Origin: Akkermansiaceae bacterium | GTDB taxonomy: Bacteria; Verrucomicrobiota; Verrucomicrobiia; Verrucomicrobiales; Akkermansiaceae | Assembly: GCA_025457805.1 (NCBI GenBank) | Contig: JALOTR010000062.1 | Span: 1-9,333, forward strand | Reading direction: 5' to 3' | Length of the DNA stretch: 9,333 nucleotides | Shown: piece after piece, positions 1 to 6,881 of the stretch | Layout: every line of letters starts with the position of its first letter | How positions within the stretch are numbered: position 1 is the stretch's first letter | The notes under the pieces: model-generated | Database searches by the model: none | What the model saw: only the letters and a program-made list of their open reading frames with translations | Told to the model about the DNA's origin: nothing | Translations under genes and position numbers: made by a program

Positions 1-48
1 GACCGAATTGAATTGGCGGGCCATCAAATCGAATTCATTACCGACTAA
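1..48 (+). CDS. possible C-terminal tail of an upstream gene (partial)
   Basis: Frame 1 is open from the first base to a TAA at 46-48 and reads DRIELAGHQIEFITD. The residues alternate between charged and hydrophobic like a genuine protein end. Fifteen codons are too few to name a family, and one other forward frame is open for longer here (to about 110) but with a less protein-like composition. If real, it is the end of a + strand gene starting left of the window, on the same strand as the next gene. This is a guess from composition only. Confidence 0.3.
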   Translation, partial: DRIELAGHQIEFITD

Positions 49-126
49 GTACCGGTGTGTGCAAGCTTTGACTCTCCTGCCCCTACTACGCAAAAGCATA
101 GGCCCTTGAGGAGGAAAGTTTTTTGC

Positions 127-156
127 TTGCAGTTGAATGTCCTTGTGCGACATAAA
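127..156 (+). promoter_or_regulatory. weak sigma-70-like promoter candidate
   Basis: TTGCAG (127-132) and CATAAA (151-156) are separated by 18 bp, giving 3/6 and 4/6 matches to the -35 and -10 consensus. This is the best candidate I see upstream of the two-TM protein at 245, in a stretch (about 110-210) visibly richer in A/T than the genes. The match is weak and could be chance. A purine-rich GAGGAGG at 108-114 is not placed to serve the 245 start. Confidence 0.2.
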
Positions 157-244
157 CAAACAGCAAAATCCGCACAGTTTTTGATGAGAGCCCACGGGAT
201 TTATTGCTCGTCAGGTGACCCAACAAGTGTTTAGCTGGGAAACA

Positions 245-748
245 ATGAAACCCGCGCTCCAACTTGTGGCGGCATTACGCGATCGCGTAGGTAGGGAAAC
301 CTTGGTTCGTGGGAAGGAACTTGATAATCAGGAAGCGTTGAATGCCTCCTTCCTCCCCTCTAAAATTTTCGTGCTCGTTCTGGCCGCTTGCGCCGTGTGG
401 GTGGTGATTTTGACCGCCGCCTTCCTGTTTTTCACAGGCTACGGTGTGAGTGCGGGTTGGATCTTTGCAGGAGCCATCCTCACAGCGCTGGTTTGCTGGT
501 CGGGCCTGATGATCCGCGAACTCCGCCAGGCATTGGATTACAATGAGCCGGAGGATTCCGAGATGGACGATTGTGAATTGTTTCTCGGCCATGAACCCAC
601 CATGGATTGCCGGAAAAACCAGGATCGCATGGGCAATCGGCTGCCATTCCGTGCCGTTCACCCGGTCAATGGCGAACGTTGTCCCGGGCTGAGCTGCGAA
701 GTCCGGCCGAAACGGCGGGACCGCTCGAAATCATCGGGGCCGATCTGA
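245..748 (+). CDS. orphan small membrane protein with two TM segments
   Basis: I do not recognise this 167-residue protein. From the ATG at 245 it has a basic N-terminus (about 1-38). Two hydrophobic helices follow, at about 41-63 (starting IFVLVLAACAVWVV) and 69-90 (starting SAGWIFAGAIL), separated by a short FTGYG turn. An acidic patch comes next (EPEDSEMDD, about 101-109), then a hydrophilic, Cys-containing tail ending in a basic RPKRRDRSK segment. The topology suggests an inner-membrane hairpin with both ends on the same side. An in-frame GTG at 215 would add 10 residues; I prefer the ATG, which has a weak GGGA a few bases before it. The 3' end overlaps the convergent hydrolase gene by 18 bp. 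Coherent helices and plausible codon use argue that it is real, but no function can be assigned. Confidence 0.6.
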   Translation: MKPALQLVAALRDRVGRETLVRGKELDNQEALNASFLPSKIFVLVLAACAVWVVILTAAFLFFTGYGVSAGWIFAGAILTALVCWSGLMIRELRQALDYNEPEDSEMDDCELFLGHEPTMDCRKNQDRMGNRLPFRAVHPVNGERCPGLSCEVRPKRRDRSKSSGPI

Positions 749-1792
749 GAGCGCCGGAGCCTTGCTGGGTTCAGCTTTTTTCGACTCTGAGGGAACATTT
801 TTCCCGGCCACCCCATTCGATTGCCATTGGTCCTTCGGATCCAACACCGTTTTGGCCCCCGCTCCATTGAGCCATGAGAGGGCCTCGGGTTTTCCCTTCA
901 ACTGAGCGTCCCAGAAGGCAGTGCCAAGGGCGAGGATGGCGCGGTGGTAGCGGGTGTTTTCGATGGTTTTCCCGCGCAGGTTGCGTTGGCCGAAGTCCAT
1001 GTGGTCGGCGCCGTCAAAAACGACCTGCCAGGCGGGTGCCTGCTTGAGATGGGGGAAAACCTTGAGGCGATCCGCCGGGGTTTGTTTGCCGATGGGGCTA
1101 TCGTCGAGCGTGCCGGTCATCAGGAGGCAGGGAATCCGGATCTGGCCGAAAGCGACTGCCGGATCGCCCATCGCCGGCGGCCCCGGGCTCATCATCAGGG
1201 CGGCGCTGATTCGCGGTTCGGTGAAATTCACCCGGACCATGGGAAACTTCTGCCCGGCGACGGATTGCGTGGTGTTGGCCCCGAAAGAGTGGCCGGACAT
1301 GCCGATTTTTTCGAGATTCAGCCGTTGATGAAGCGGGTGGCCGGGTTGGGCGTTCCATTGGGTGAGAGTGTCGATCACAAAGGAAATGTCCCCTCCCCGC
1401 GCGGTGACATTGGCGAAGGAGGCGGCCTGCTTCATCGCGGTCATGCGCTGGAGGGCGGGTTTGGATTTCCAGACGGATTCGTCGCTGCCGGGATGTTGAA
1501 CGAACACCACGACGTAACCCCGCCCCGCCCAATGATTTCCGAGGTAGGGGTTGTTGTCGCGGGAGCCACCGAGCCCGTGGGAAAACAGAATGACAGGAGC
1601 CGCTGCCTTGGATTCTGGAAAATAGACGCGCAGCGGCAGGGTGCGCTCGCGTTTGGCATCGGTCGTCTCGAAGGTTTGGGAAACGATCGGGACTGCGCTG
1701 ACTTTGAGCGGATCGTAGGAAATCGGCTTCTCCGCCCGCAAGTTGGAGAGCAGCAACAATGGCATCAGCAACAGGCAGGGGGCGTGCTTCAT
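731..1792 (-). CDS. exported alpha/beta hydrolase (PAF-acetylhydrolase / dienelactone-hydrolase-like)
   Basis: This 353-residue protein begins with a clear signal peptide (basic MKH, then a Leu-rich core, likely cleavage after LRA near residue 19), so it probably acts in the periplasm or outside the cell. The alpha/beta-hydrolase landmarks occur in order. These are an FSHGLGG oxyanion-type loop at about 70-76 and the nucleophile elbow GHSFG (167-171, Ser169). Candidate acidic residues lie in GTLDDSP (Asp230/231), and the catalytic His is in DGADHMDFG (His264). The layout resembles the platelet-activating-factor acetylhydrolase II / dienelactone hydrolase-like group, which cleaves ester bonds; the substrate cannot be told. 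The frame is open up to 1888, but the ATG at 1792 places the signal peptide at the N-terminus. The C-terminal about 25 residues are a charged, Lys/Pro/Ser-rich tail, probably disordered. It lies downstream of tetR on the same strand, but strong hairpins separate them, so it is probably transcribed on its own. Confidence 0.85.
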   Translation of the reverse strand: MKHAPCLLLMPLLLLSNLRAEKPISYDPLKVSAVPIVSQTFETTDAKRERTLPLRVYFPESKAAAPVILFSHGLGGSRDNNPYLGNHWAGRGYVVVFVQHPGSDESVWKSKPALQRMTAMKQAASFANVTARGGDISFVIDTLTQWNAQPGHPLHQRLNLEKIGMSGHSFGANTTQSVAGQKFPMVRVNFTEPRISAALMMSPGPPAMGDPAVAFGQIRIPCLLMTGTLDDSPIGKQTPADRLKVFPHLKQAPAWQVVFDGADHMDFGQRNLRGKTIENTRYHRAILALGTAFWDAQLKGKPEALSWLNGAGAKTVLDPKDQWQSNGVAGKNVPSESKKAEPSKAPALSDRPR

Positions 1793-1863
1793 GCAAACTG
1801 GAACCACCGCAGCGGCGGAAAGTTGCCGATTTGGGAAATCGCGATCAGTTCCGCATTTCCGCA

Positions 1864-1933
1864 AAGAAAAAGCGGCCCGACTGATCATCTCTTCGGAAAA
1901 CCCATTAACCTAAGAGCATCTCAGTCGGACCGC
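1864..1933 (-). terminator. strong Rho-independent terminator hairpin (- strand)
   Basis: The arms GCGGCCCGACTGA (1872-1884) and TCAGTCGGACCGC (1921-1933) pair over 13 positions with one G-U on the - strand. A further CTCT/AGAG pairing (1889-1892 with 1913-1916) extends the stem inward. Read on the - strand, the stem is followed directly by TTTTTCTTT, the canonical U-tract. It can end transcription coming from tetR (stop at 2036), end a short independent transcript, or act as an attenuator in the hydrolase leader. No T-run follows it on the + strand. Confidence 0.7.
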
Positions 1934-1959
1934 CTAGTGTGTCGCGACAGATCAAATTA

Positions 1960-1975
1960 AGCACCAGCCGTGCCA
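1960..1975 (-). promoter_or_regulatory. sigma-54-like -24/-12 promoter candidate
   Basis: The - strand reads TGGCACGGCTGGTGCT. It matches the sigma-54 consensus TGGCAC-N5-TTGCW at all specified positions except one (G for T in the -12 element), with the correct spacing between the GG and GC doublets. A transcript would start near 1949, run through the terminator hairpin at 1864-1933, and reach the hydrolase ATG 157 nt later. No sigma-54 activator gene is in the window and a single match can be chance. Confidence 0.25.
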
Positions 1976-2015
1976 AGAAATGAGATTCCTTTCGGAAATT
2001 CGAAATTTTTCTCAT
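1975..2015 (-). terminator. weak hairpin after the tetR stop, possible terminator
   Basis: ATGAGA (1980-1985) pairs with TCTCAT (2010-2015), and inside it TTTCG (1990-1994) pairs with CGAAA (2001-2005). On the - strand it begins about 20 nt after the tetR stop and is followed by TTCTT. The stem is A/T-rich and the U-tract short, so it is at best a modest terminator. The stronger hairpin at 1864-1933 may be the real end of tetR transcripts. Confidence 0.3.
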
Positions 2016-2035
2016 CGGAGCGTTCCGGCATCCAC

Positions 2036-2635
2036 TCACTGGGCACGGAGCGTTTCCAAATAGGCTTCCAGTGCCGTGGCGCAGGTTCGACGCACCGACT
2101 CGCCCGGGCTTGCCTTGGTGGTGACGGTGAATCCGGAAAAAACCGCCACATAGAAGGCTGCTTCGGCTTCCGGTTGAATCGAGCGGTGGATCCAGCCGGC
2201 GGCTTTTCCGCGCTCCAGGAGTGAAGAAATGGCAGACTTCCATGCAGAAAATACCGCATCCAGGGCAGCGGCGAGCACTGGATCCGCGGCGGCGGTTTCG
2301 GCCGTGATGGCGACCAGGGTGGAGGTGGCATCGTCGGGTTGGAGTTCCATGCAGCGGGCGCGGGACAGGCTGCGGAAGGCGTCCAGAGAAGCAACGCCGC
2401 CGAGCGGAGTAAGCCAGAGCGACTCCATGGCGGCAGCGAGCGAGTCCGTGGCCCAGGCGACTGCGAGCGAGCGCTTGTCCGGATAATGATGAAACAATGC
2501 CCCCTTCGTAAGCCCGGCGCTGGCGACGATGGGGCCGAGACCTGCGCCGGAGTAGCCTTTTCGGGAAAACTCACTGCCGGCAGCCTCCAGAATGGCACTC
2601 CGGGTTTGGACAGGCTGTTTTTTCCGCTGCTTCAT
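2036..2635 (-). CDS. TetR/AcrR-family transcriptional regulator
   Basis: This 199-residue protein has the usual TetR size and layout. A basic start leads into TRSAILEAAGSEFSRKGY (about 11-28), then the helix-turn-helix GPIVASAGLTKGALFHHYPDK (about 34-54), which matches the conserved TetR DNA-binding core. The remainder is an all-helical ligand and dimerisation domain, too variable to predict an inducer. Alternative starts are an ATG at 2647 (4 residues longer) and a TTG at 2671. I chose 2635 because a perfect inverted repeat (2645-2664) and a promoter-like pair lie immediately upstream and would otherwise overlap the coding sequence. It lies 69 bp downstream of lptE on the same strand and could also receive read-through. 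Targets other than its own promoter cannot be named. Confidence 0.92.
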   Translation of the reverse strand: MKQRKKQPVQTRSAILEAAGSEFSRKGYSGAGLGPIVASAGLTKGALFHHYPDKRSLAVAWATDSLAAAMESLWLTPLGGVASLDAFRSLSRARCMELQPDDATSTLVAITAETAAADPVLAAALDAVFSAWKSAISSLLERGKAAGWIHRSIQPEAEAAFYVAVFSGFTVTTKASPGESVRRTCATALEAYLETLRAQ

Positions 2636-2642
2636 GGAGAAT

Positions 2643-2671
2643 CCCATACCGACCTCACGGTATGAACGCAA
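2643..2671 (-). promoter_or_regulatory. tetR promoter candidate with overlapping operator palindrome
   Basis: CATACCG (2645-2651) and CGGTATG (2658-2664) form a perfect 7+7 inverted repeat with a 6-bp spacer, a typical TetR-dimer operator size. On the - strand, TTGCGT (2666-2671) and TATGGG (2643-2648) stand exactly 17 bp apart and could be a -35/-10 pair, although each matches only about half of the consensus. The palindrome fills the spacer and enters the -10, so a bound repressor would block polymerase. Seven bases separate the -10 from the ATG at 2635, so the transcript may be leaderless. Confidence 0.55.
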
Positions 2672-2704
2672 GCAGGATGTGGAGCGCGAGAAATGAGAAT
2701 CCTC

Positions 2705-3208
2705 TCAGTAACCGTTTGCCAGCTTGGAAACCAGCGCCTCGCCGGCGCGTTCGAGCGCTTCGGGCAGGGCGTTGTTGCGGGCGGTTTGCAGATTGGAGGA
2801 AACGAAGAGCTGGCTGCTGCCCGATGACACGCCGGAAGCCAGCACCTTGGTGGGATCGCGCGCATCGCGGAGCGTCCATTGGATGGTGGCGGTGTTGGAA
2901 AGTTCTTCGGGCAGCAGCGTATCAAGACGCGTGCCGCGGATGGCGGTGTATTTGATTTCCCGGAGGTCGCCCTCGAGAATGGCATCCGCTTTGTCGAGTG
3001 TGCTGATCCGATAGGTTCCGTCCTGCACAATGGCATTGGCCACGGCCGAGGTGGCCACGGCTTCGGCCCGGGGGTGGAGGGTGGAGTTGGCAAACATCGG
3101 GACGTTGATGCTTTTGACCTTCGCCAGCGATGGAGGCTTCACGCCGCCGAGTTGATACCCTGCGCAGGAAACGCAGACAAGCGACACAAGCAGGGCGGGG
3201 ATTTTCAC
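2705..3208 (-). CDS. lptE: LptE-like LPS-assembly lipoprotein
   Basis: This 167-residue protein has a short lipoprotein signal peptide (about 1-14) ending at Cys15. It continues CAGYQLGG, the CxGYxLxG-type start characteristic of LptE-family lipoproteins. The body (KSINVPMFANSTLHPRAE, then SAVANAIVQDGTYRI, KADAILEGDL and IQWTLRDA) follows the LptE pattern: a strand, a helix and further strands. LptE is the outer-membrane plug and chaperone of LptD, the channel that inserts LPS. The start is a GTG at 3208; I see no better upstream start and no Shine-Dalgarno. It lies 37 bp after the BamD-like lipoprotein gene on the same strand, so the two are probably co-transcribed. The -3 position of the lipobox is Cys, which is unusual. 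A 5-bp hairpin with a 4-base loop overlaps its stop codon (2694-2707) but is too weak to call a terminator. Confidence 0.8.
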   Translation of the reverse strand: MKIPALLVSLVCVSCAGYQLGGVKPPSLAKVKSINVPMFANSTLHPRAEAVATSAVANAIVQDGTYRISTLDKADAILEGDLREIKYTAIRGTRLDTLLPEELSNTATIQWTLRDARDPTKVLASGVSSGSSQLFVSSNLQTARNNALPEALERAGEALVSKLANGY

Positions 3209-3245
3209 GATCGGGAAGTGAGAAAATTGAAGGGATCCGGCAAGT

Positions 3246-4181
3246 TCACTCGCCGAGTTCCTTGAGGCGGGCCTTGGATTTTTCGTGGAGCGTGCCGGAA
3301 CCGGTGCGTTTCACGATATCGCGATAATAGACTTTGGCGGCCTCGGTTTTGCCGGTTTTGAGATAGAACTCCGCGATATCAAAGGAGCGCTGGAGGTCCT
3401 TGCCACCGAGGTTGGCCAGCAGCTTGCGGGCCTCCGCATTGCGGGAGTGGCCGGGATATTGGATGAGGTAATCGTTGAAGGCTTCGCGGGCGAGATCGAC
3501 GTTGGCTTGGTTCTGATTTCCCCGCTCGGCATCGATCATGAGGATGAGTCCGACGCGGAACAGCGCTTCCGGAGCCTCGCTGCTTTCCGGTTGTTCCGCG
3601 ACGAGCAAGCGGTAAGCGGCGATGGCTTCCTTGGTTTTCTTCTTCGATTCGTAGAGCTGGCCAATCGTGAACTGCGCCTTCGAAGCCGCCTTGGACTTGG
3701 GCGCATGACCGCGCACTTTGGTGAGCATGTCCACGGTCTTATCAAGCGGGAGCTTCATCTTGAGGCCGAGGAAACTGGATTTCACATCCCCATCCGCCGC
3801 AGACTGGGCCATGGCCGTCTGGCGGTTGAGGGCGGTCATGTAGAGGTTGCTGCCCGGGTAGGTTCGGAGAAATTGATCATACGCCTCGAAGGCATCCTCG
3901 ATCTCGCCCTGCTGCTCCAGGATCTGCGCCTGCCGGAAACGCGCCTGACCCGCGGACGGGGCAAAAGGATAACGGGTGGCGGTGCGCTCATAGAGTTTGA
4001 CGGCGCGGCCTTGTTTCCCGGCATCATCGGCAGCCTTGGCTTTTTGATAGAGCGCCTCGCCCTCGGAGGAGGCGGCTTGGGTATTTCCCGCAAGAATGGG
4101 CGTATCGGAATCGTTGCCACACGATGAGAGGAAAAGAGTGGCGACGGAGAGGCACGCGGAAGCGATCAACCGATGGGTCAT
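3246..4181 (-). CDS. BamD-like TPR outer-membrane lipoprotein
   Basis: This 311-residue protein has a lipoprotein signal peptide with lipobox LSSC (Cys21). A low-complexity linker and tandem tetratricopeptide helices follow. Repeats are visible at about 41-75 (EALYQKAKAADDAGKQGRAVKLYERTATRYP, split here as EALYQKAKA...LYERTATRYP), 79-110 (QARFRQAQI...FLRTYPG), 166-197, 204-243 and 264-292. The xxxYP endings and the lipid anchor resemble BamD/YfiO and YbgF-like factors of outer-membrane protein assembly. It is longer than E. coli BamD (about 245 residues), so I give no symbol. It sits between proC (59 bp upstream) and lptE (37 bp downstream), which supports an envelope-assembly role. An ATG at 4193 would add 4 residues; the frame also stays open into proC, but the lipobox fixes the true N-terminus near 4181. 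The section about 129-155 is a non-TPR insert. Confidence 0.85.
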   Translation of the reverse strand: MTHRLIASACLSVATLFLSSCGNDSDTPILAGNTQAASSEGEALYQKAKAADDAGKQGRAVKLYERTATRYPFAPSAGQARFRQAQILEQQGEIEDAFEAYDQFLRTYPGSNLYMTALNRQTAMAQSAADGDVKSSFLGLKMKLPLDKTVDMLTKVRGHAPKSKAASKAQFTIGQLYESKKKTKEAIAAYRLLVAEQPESSEAPEALFRVGLILMIDAERGNQNQANVDLAREAFNDYLIQYPGHSRNAEARKLLANLGGKDLQRSFDIAEFYLKTGKTEAAKVYYRDIVKRTGSGTLHEKSKARLKELGE

Positions 4182-4240
4182 GTGCGGAAGCATAGGGCGC
4201 GAACGGGCTTGGGAAAGTCCAAAAGAAGGCAGGCGGTGGA

Positions 4241-5035
4241 TCATTTTCCGAGTTCGCCTGCGCGGCGCGTGGCGGCAGTGACGGCTTCGATCAAGGACGA
4301 GCGCAGACCGAGTTTTTCCAACTCCGCCAAACCGGCAATCGTCGTCCCGCCGGGAGAAGTCACCATGTCCTTGAGCACGGCGGGGTGCTCGCCGGTTTCC
4401 AACACCATGGCGGCCGAGCCGAAGACGGTTTGTGCGGCAAGCCGGATGGCATCGGCACGGGCCAGACCGTTGCGCACCCCACCATCGGCGAGGGCCTCGA
4501 TGACCAGATAAACGTAGGCCGGCCCGCTGCCGGAAAGGCCGGTGACGGCATCCATCAGGCGCTCCGGCACTTCCACTGCGAGACCCACCGAGCCCAGCAG
4601 CATCTTTGCGGAGGCCGCGTCTTCCGGCGTAGCTCGGGTGCCGAGACAAAACGCCGCCGCGCCCTTGCCGACAAGTGCAGGGGTGTTCGGCATGGCCCGG
4701 ATGACGCGGGTGGCGGGCGAGGCCGCCTCTTCCAAGGCCGCCAGCGTGATGCCTGCGGCGATGGAAATGACCAAACGCGGCGAGCCATCCGCAGCCAATG
4801 CCTGCAAGGCGGCGCGCACGTCGAGCGGCTTGGTGCAAAGCAGGACCACCTCACAGCCAGCCACGGCCGAGAGTGACTCCGAGACCGCCGCTCCCGTCGT
4901 GCGGGCGAAATTTTCCCTCGCTCCGAGATAAGGATCCACCCCGATGACATTCGCGGAATCGACACCACCCGATCGGATAGCCCCTTCGACGAGCGCGGTT
5001 CCCATTTTTCCACAACCAATGACGCCAAGCTTCAT
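4241..5035 (-). CDS. proC: pyrroline-5-carboxylate reductase
   Basis: This 264-residue protein catalyses the last step of proline synthesis, the NAD(P)H-dependent reduction of 1-pyrroline-5-carboxylate to proline, in the cytoplasm. The N-terminal Rossmann fold starts directly with MKLGVIGCGKMG (dinucleotide-binding GxGxMG at 7-12). The CTKP segment (67-70) and RAMPNTPALVGKG (113-125) are conserved family motifs. The C-terminal dimerisation and active-site region GLSGSGPAYVYL (166-177) through MVTSPGGTTIAGL (224-236) carries the family signature. Length is normal and all key residues are present. The ATG at 5035 fits the Rossmann start. It is divergent from the TPR gene across a 73-bp gap and is first in the apparent operon with the two envelope lipoproteins. 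Confidence 0.97.
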   Translation of the reverse strand: MKLGVIGCGKMGTALVEGAIRSGGVDSANVIGVDPYLGARENFARTTGAAVSESLSAVAGCEVVLLCTKPLDVRAALQALAADGSPRLVISIAAGITLAALEEAASPATRVIRAMPNTPALVGKGAAAFCLGTRATPEDAASAKMLLGSVGLAVEVPERLMDAVTGLSGSGPAYVYLVIEALADGGVRNGLARADAIRLAAQTVFGSAAMVLETGEHPAVLKDMVTSPGGTTIAGLAELEKLGLRSSLIEAVTAATRRAGELGK

Positions 5036-5108
5036 GGCCGGAGCTTATGACGGGACAAGCGGACCTTGCCAGCGTCATTTTGCTTGGACCCGGAGGGCGT
5101 GCGGCACC

Positions 5109-6848
5109 ATGGTTCCGGCCATGAAGCAATGCCTGATCGCCGCTTGGATGGCTGGATTCGCCCTCCCCGCGCATGCCGCCCCGGAGAAAGCCGTGCCCGT
5201 CCCCGCTCTCGAACCGGATGCACCGGCCGGAGAGGGCGCGGAGGAAAAGGTGCCGGATGTGGAGGAGGCGATTCCTGCATCGGTCAAGGCCTTGAGCGAG
5301 CCCGTGTCCTCTTCGTTTCCGGGCGGGATCCGCATGGCCGTGAGCGCCGCCACGGAAAAAGCACAGGACCACGTCCTGCAAGGGCTCAATCACCTGCACG
5401 GCGGCTGGGAGTTTGAGGCCAGCCGCCATTTTGCCCACGCCATGCGCGAGGACCCGGAATGCCTGCTCGCCCACTGGGGCATGGTGATGTCCCTGCTCAA
5501 TCCCTCCCCCGAGACCGGCCCCGCCCGCAATGCAGCCACCGACCGCATGCTCCGCCTCGTGGATGCCGGCCAGGGCACCGAACTCGAACGCGGTTATGCC
5601 TATGGCCTCATGAAATACATCGAGGAAGGCCCGGCAGGCGCAGCCTCTGCATTCCGCAAAGTGGCGGAACGATTTCCCAACGAAATGCAGGCCGCTGTTT
5701 TCGCCGCACTCTTCAACCGGGGCGGCTACGATCCTTCCGGCGATCCCACCCCTGACCAACTCAAGGCGGAAAAGGAACTGCTCGCACTCGTCGAGCGGCA
5801 TCCCGAAAGCCCGGTCCCGCTCAACGCCCTCCTGCTCATCCGCGCCGAGGGCCCGGACCTCACCAACTCGCTCGATCTCGCGCGACAGCTTTGCCAGATG
5901 ACGCCCGATTACGCACCCAGTTTCCACTTGCTCGGCCACTACGAATGGCGCTGCGGCCATCACGGCGCGGCGGCATCGGCTTTTGGCAGGGCCTCCACGT
6001 TTTTCCAAAAATGGATGAAGGAAAACAAGGCGGGCATCGCCGATTGCCCGGAATGGGCACGCGCCGAGTGCTACCGCATCGTTTCCATGGTCTCAAAGGG
6101 CGACTTCGATACCGCCTACGCCGCCGCCCGCCAAGTGGCCGCCACCCCGGTGCCCAAGGACCGACCCGGCTCGCCCGGTGCGCGCTTCCTGCTCTGGGAC
6201 GTGAAAACCCTGCCCGCCCGCATCCTCGTCCATCGCGGCCTGCGGGGAAATGCGGATGAAGCCGCCGTTTCCCTCCCCAAGCCGGAGGAAATGGCCGAGT
6301 TCCGCAAACACTCGCTCGCCTACTGGTGGGTGGATGGCCTGCGCTTCGCCCTCGAAGCCCAAAGGCTCATCGATGCAGGAAATTTCGAGGAAGCCCGCAA
6401 CGTGGTCGCCGCCCTTACCCAGCACGGCCAAAACATGTCCTCCACCCAATCCGCCGCCGTCGCCGGTGGGGAGCGCTCGCAGTGGATCCGCGGATTCCGC
6501 GCCCTCGAAGTGCTCGCCAGCGACATCCGCGGCCGCATCGCCATGGCAGGACCCAAGGATCAACGGGAAACCGCCTACAATTGGTTCGCCTCCGCCGCCG
6601 ATCGACAACACCCCTCTCCCCTGCTCCTCCCCCCCATGATCCTCACGCCCATGGCCTCCCGCCTGGGAGAATTCCAACTCAGCCGCGAGCGACCCGCCGA
6701 AGCCATCGAAGCCTTCCAGCGCGCCTTGGCCGCGTTTCCCAATGACATGAACTCACTCATCGGCCTCCAAAAAGCCTACCAGGCAGAAGGCAAGGTCCGC
6801 GACGCGGAGGTCATCGGCAAACGCATCGCCGATCTCAAGGAGGAGTGA
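5109..6848 (+). CDS. exported TPR-repeat protein of unknown role
   Basis: This 579-residue protein starts with a signal peptide (MVPAMKQCLIAAWMAGFALPAHA, likely cleaved at AHA/AP), followed by a Pro/Glu-rich linker to about residue 60. The segment at about 85-125 (DHVLQGLNHLHGGWEFEASR, then HFAHAMREDPECLLAHWG) resembles the first TPR of a family of large TPR proteins. Those typically begin FxxGLxLLxGFxHxEAxxxFxxAxxxDPxCxxAxWG. Further TPR-like helices are at about 268-300 and 518-551 (EFQLSRERPAEAIEAFQRAL), the latter near the C-terminus. No enzymatic motif is seen, so a scaffold or interaction role is inferred. I chose ATG 5109 because GGAGGG (5092-5097) lies 11 bases upstream; ATG 5121 gives 575 residues. 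The gene is divergent from proC. A strong hairpin lies 42 bp after its stop, but its U-tract faces the other way. Confidence 0.85.
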   Translation: MVPAMKQCLIAAWMAGFALPAHAAPEKAVPVPALEPDAPAGEGAEEKVPDVEEAIPASVKALSEPVSSSFPGGIRMAVSAATEKAQDHVLQGLNHLHGGWEFEASRHFAHAMREDPECLLAHWGMVMSLLNPSPETGPARNAATDRMLRLVDAGQGTELERGYAYGLMKYIEEGPAGAASAFRKVAERFPNEMQAAVFAALFNRGGYDPSGDPTPDQLKAEKELLALVERHPESPVPLNALLLIRAEGPDLTNSLDLARQLCQMTPDYAPSFHLLGHYEWRCGHHGAAASAFGRASTFFQKWMKENKAGIADCPEWARAECYRIVSMVSKGDFDTAYAAARQVAATPVPKDRPGSPGARFLLWDVKTLPARILVHRGLRGNADEAAVSLPKPEEMAEFRKHSLAYWWVDGLRFALEAQRLIDAGNFEEARNVVAALTQHGQNMSSTQSAAVAGGERSQWIRGFRALEVLASDIRGRIAMAGPKDQRETAYNWFASAADRQHPSPLLLPPMILTPMASRLGEFQLSRERPAEAIEAFQRALAAFPNDMNSLIGLQKAYQAEGKVRDAEVIGKRIADLKEE

Positions 6849-6881
6849 AATCAGCGTCTGGCAGCATTTGCCGCATCTTTT

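Noticed and set aside
137..184. 15-codon + strand frame after a GAGGAGG purine tract
   Set aside because: The purine tract (108-114) is 22 bases from the ATG, too far for a Shine-Dalgarno, and the peptide shows nothing recognisable.
944..1960. Long + strand open frame opposite the hydrolase
   Set aside because: The - strand frame has a signal peptide and a full catalytic set. The + frame shows no domain and a skewed composition.
2694..2707. TGAGA-GGAT-TCTCA hairpin on the lptE stop as a terminator
   Set aside because: It has only 5 A/T-containing pairs and a broken U-tract, too weak to call.
3285..4127. + strand open frame (280 codons) opposite the BamD-like gene
   Set aside because: Antisense shadow: the - strand has a lipobox and TPRs, and this frame has no recognisable motif.
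4182..4838. Upstream in-frame extension of the BamD-like gene into proC
   Set aside because: It overlaps proC entirely, is Arg/His/Gly-rich, and would bury the lipoprotein signal peptide at 4119-4181.
4944..5108. Upstream in-frame extension of the TPR gene
   Set aside because: It overlaps the proC N-terminus and would place the signal peptide internally.
4851..6008. Long - strand open frame (385 codons) opposite the TPR gene
   Set aside because: Its Gly/Ala/Arg/His-rich composition is typical of an antisense shadow in GC-rich DNA. The + strand frame has a signal peptide, TPR motifs and a Shine-Dalgarno-like site.
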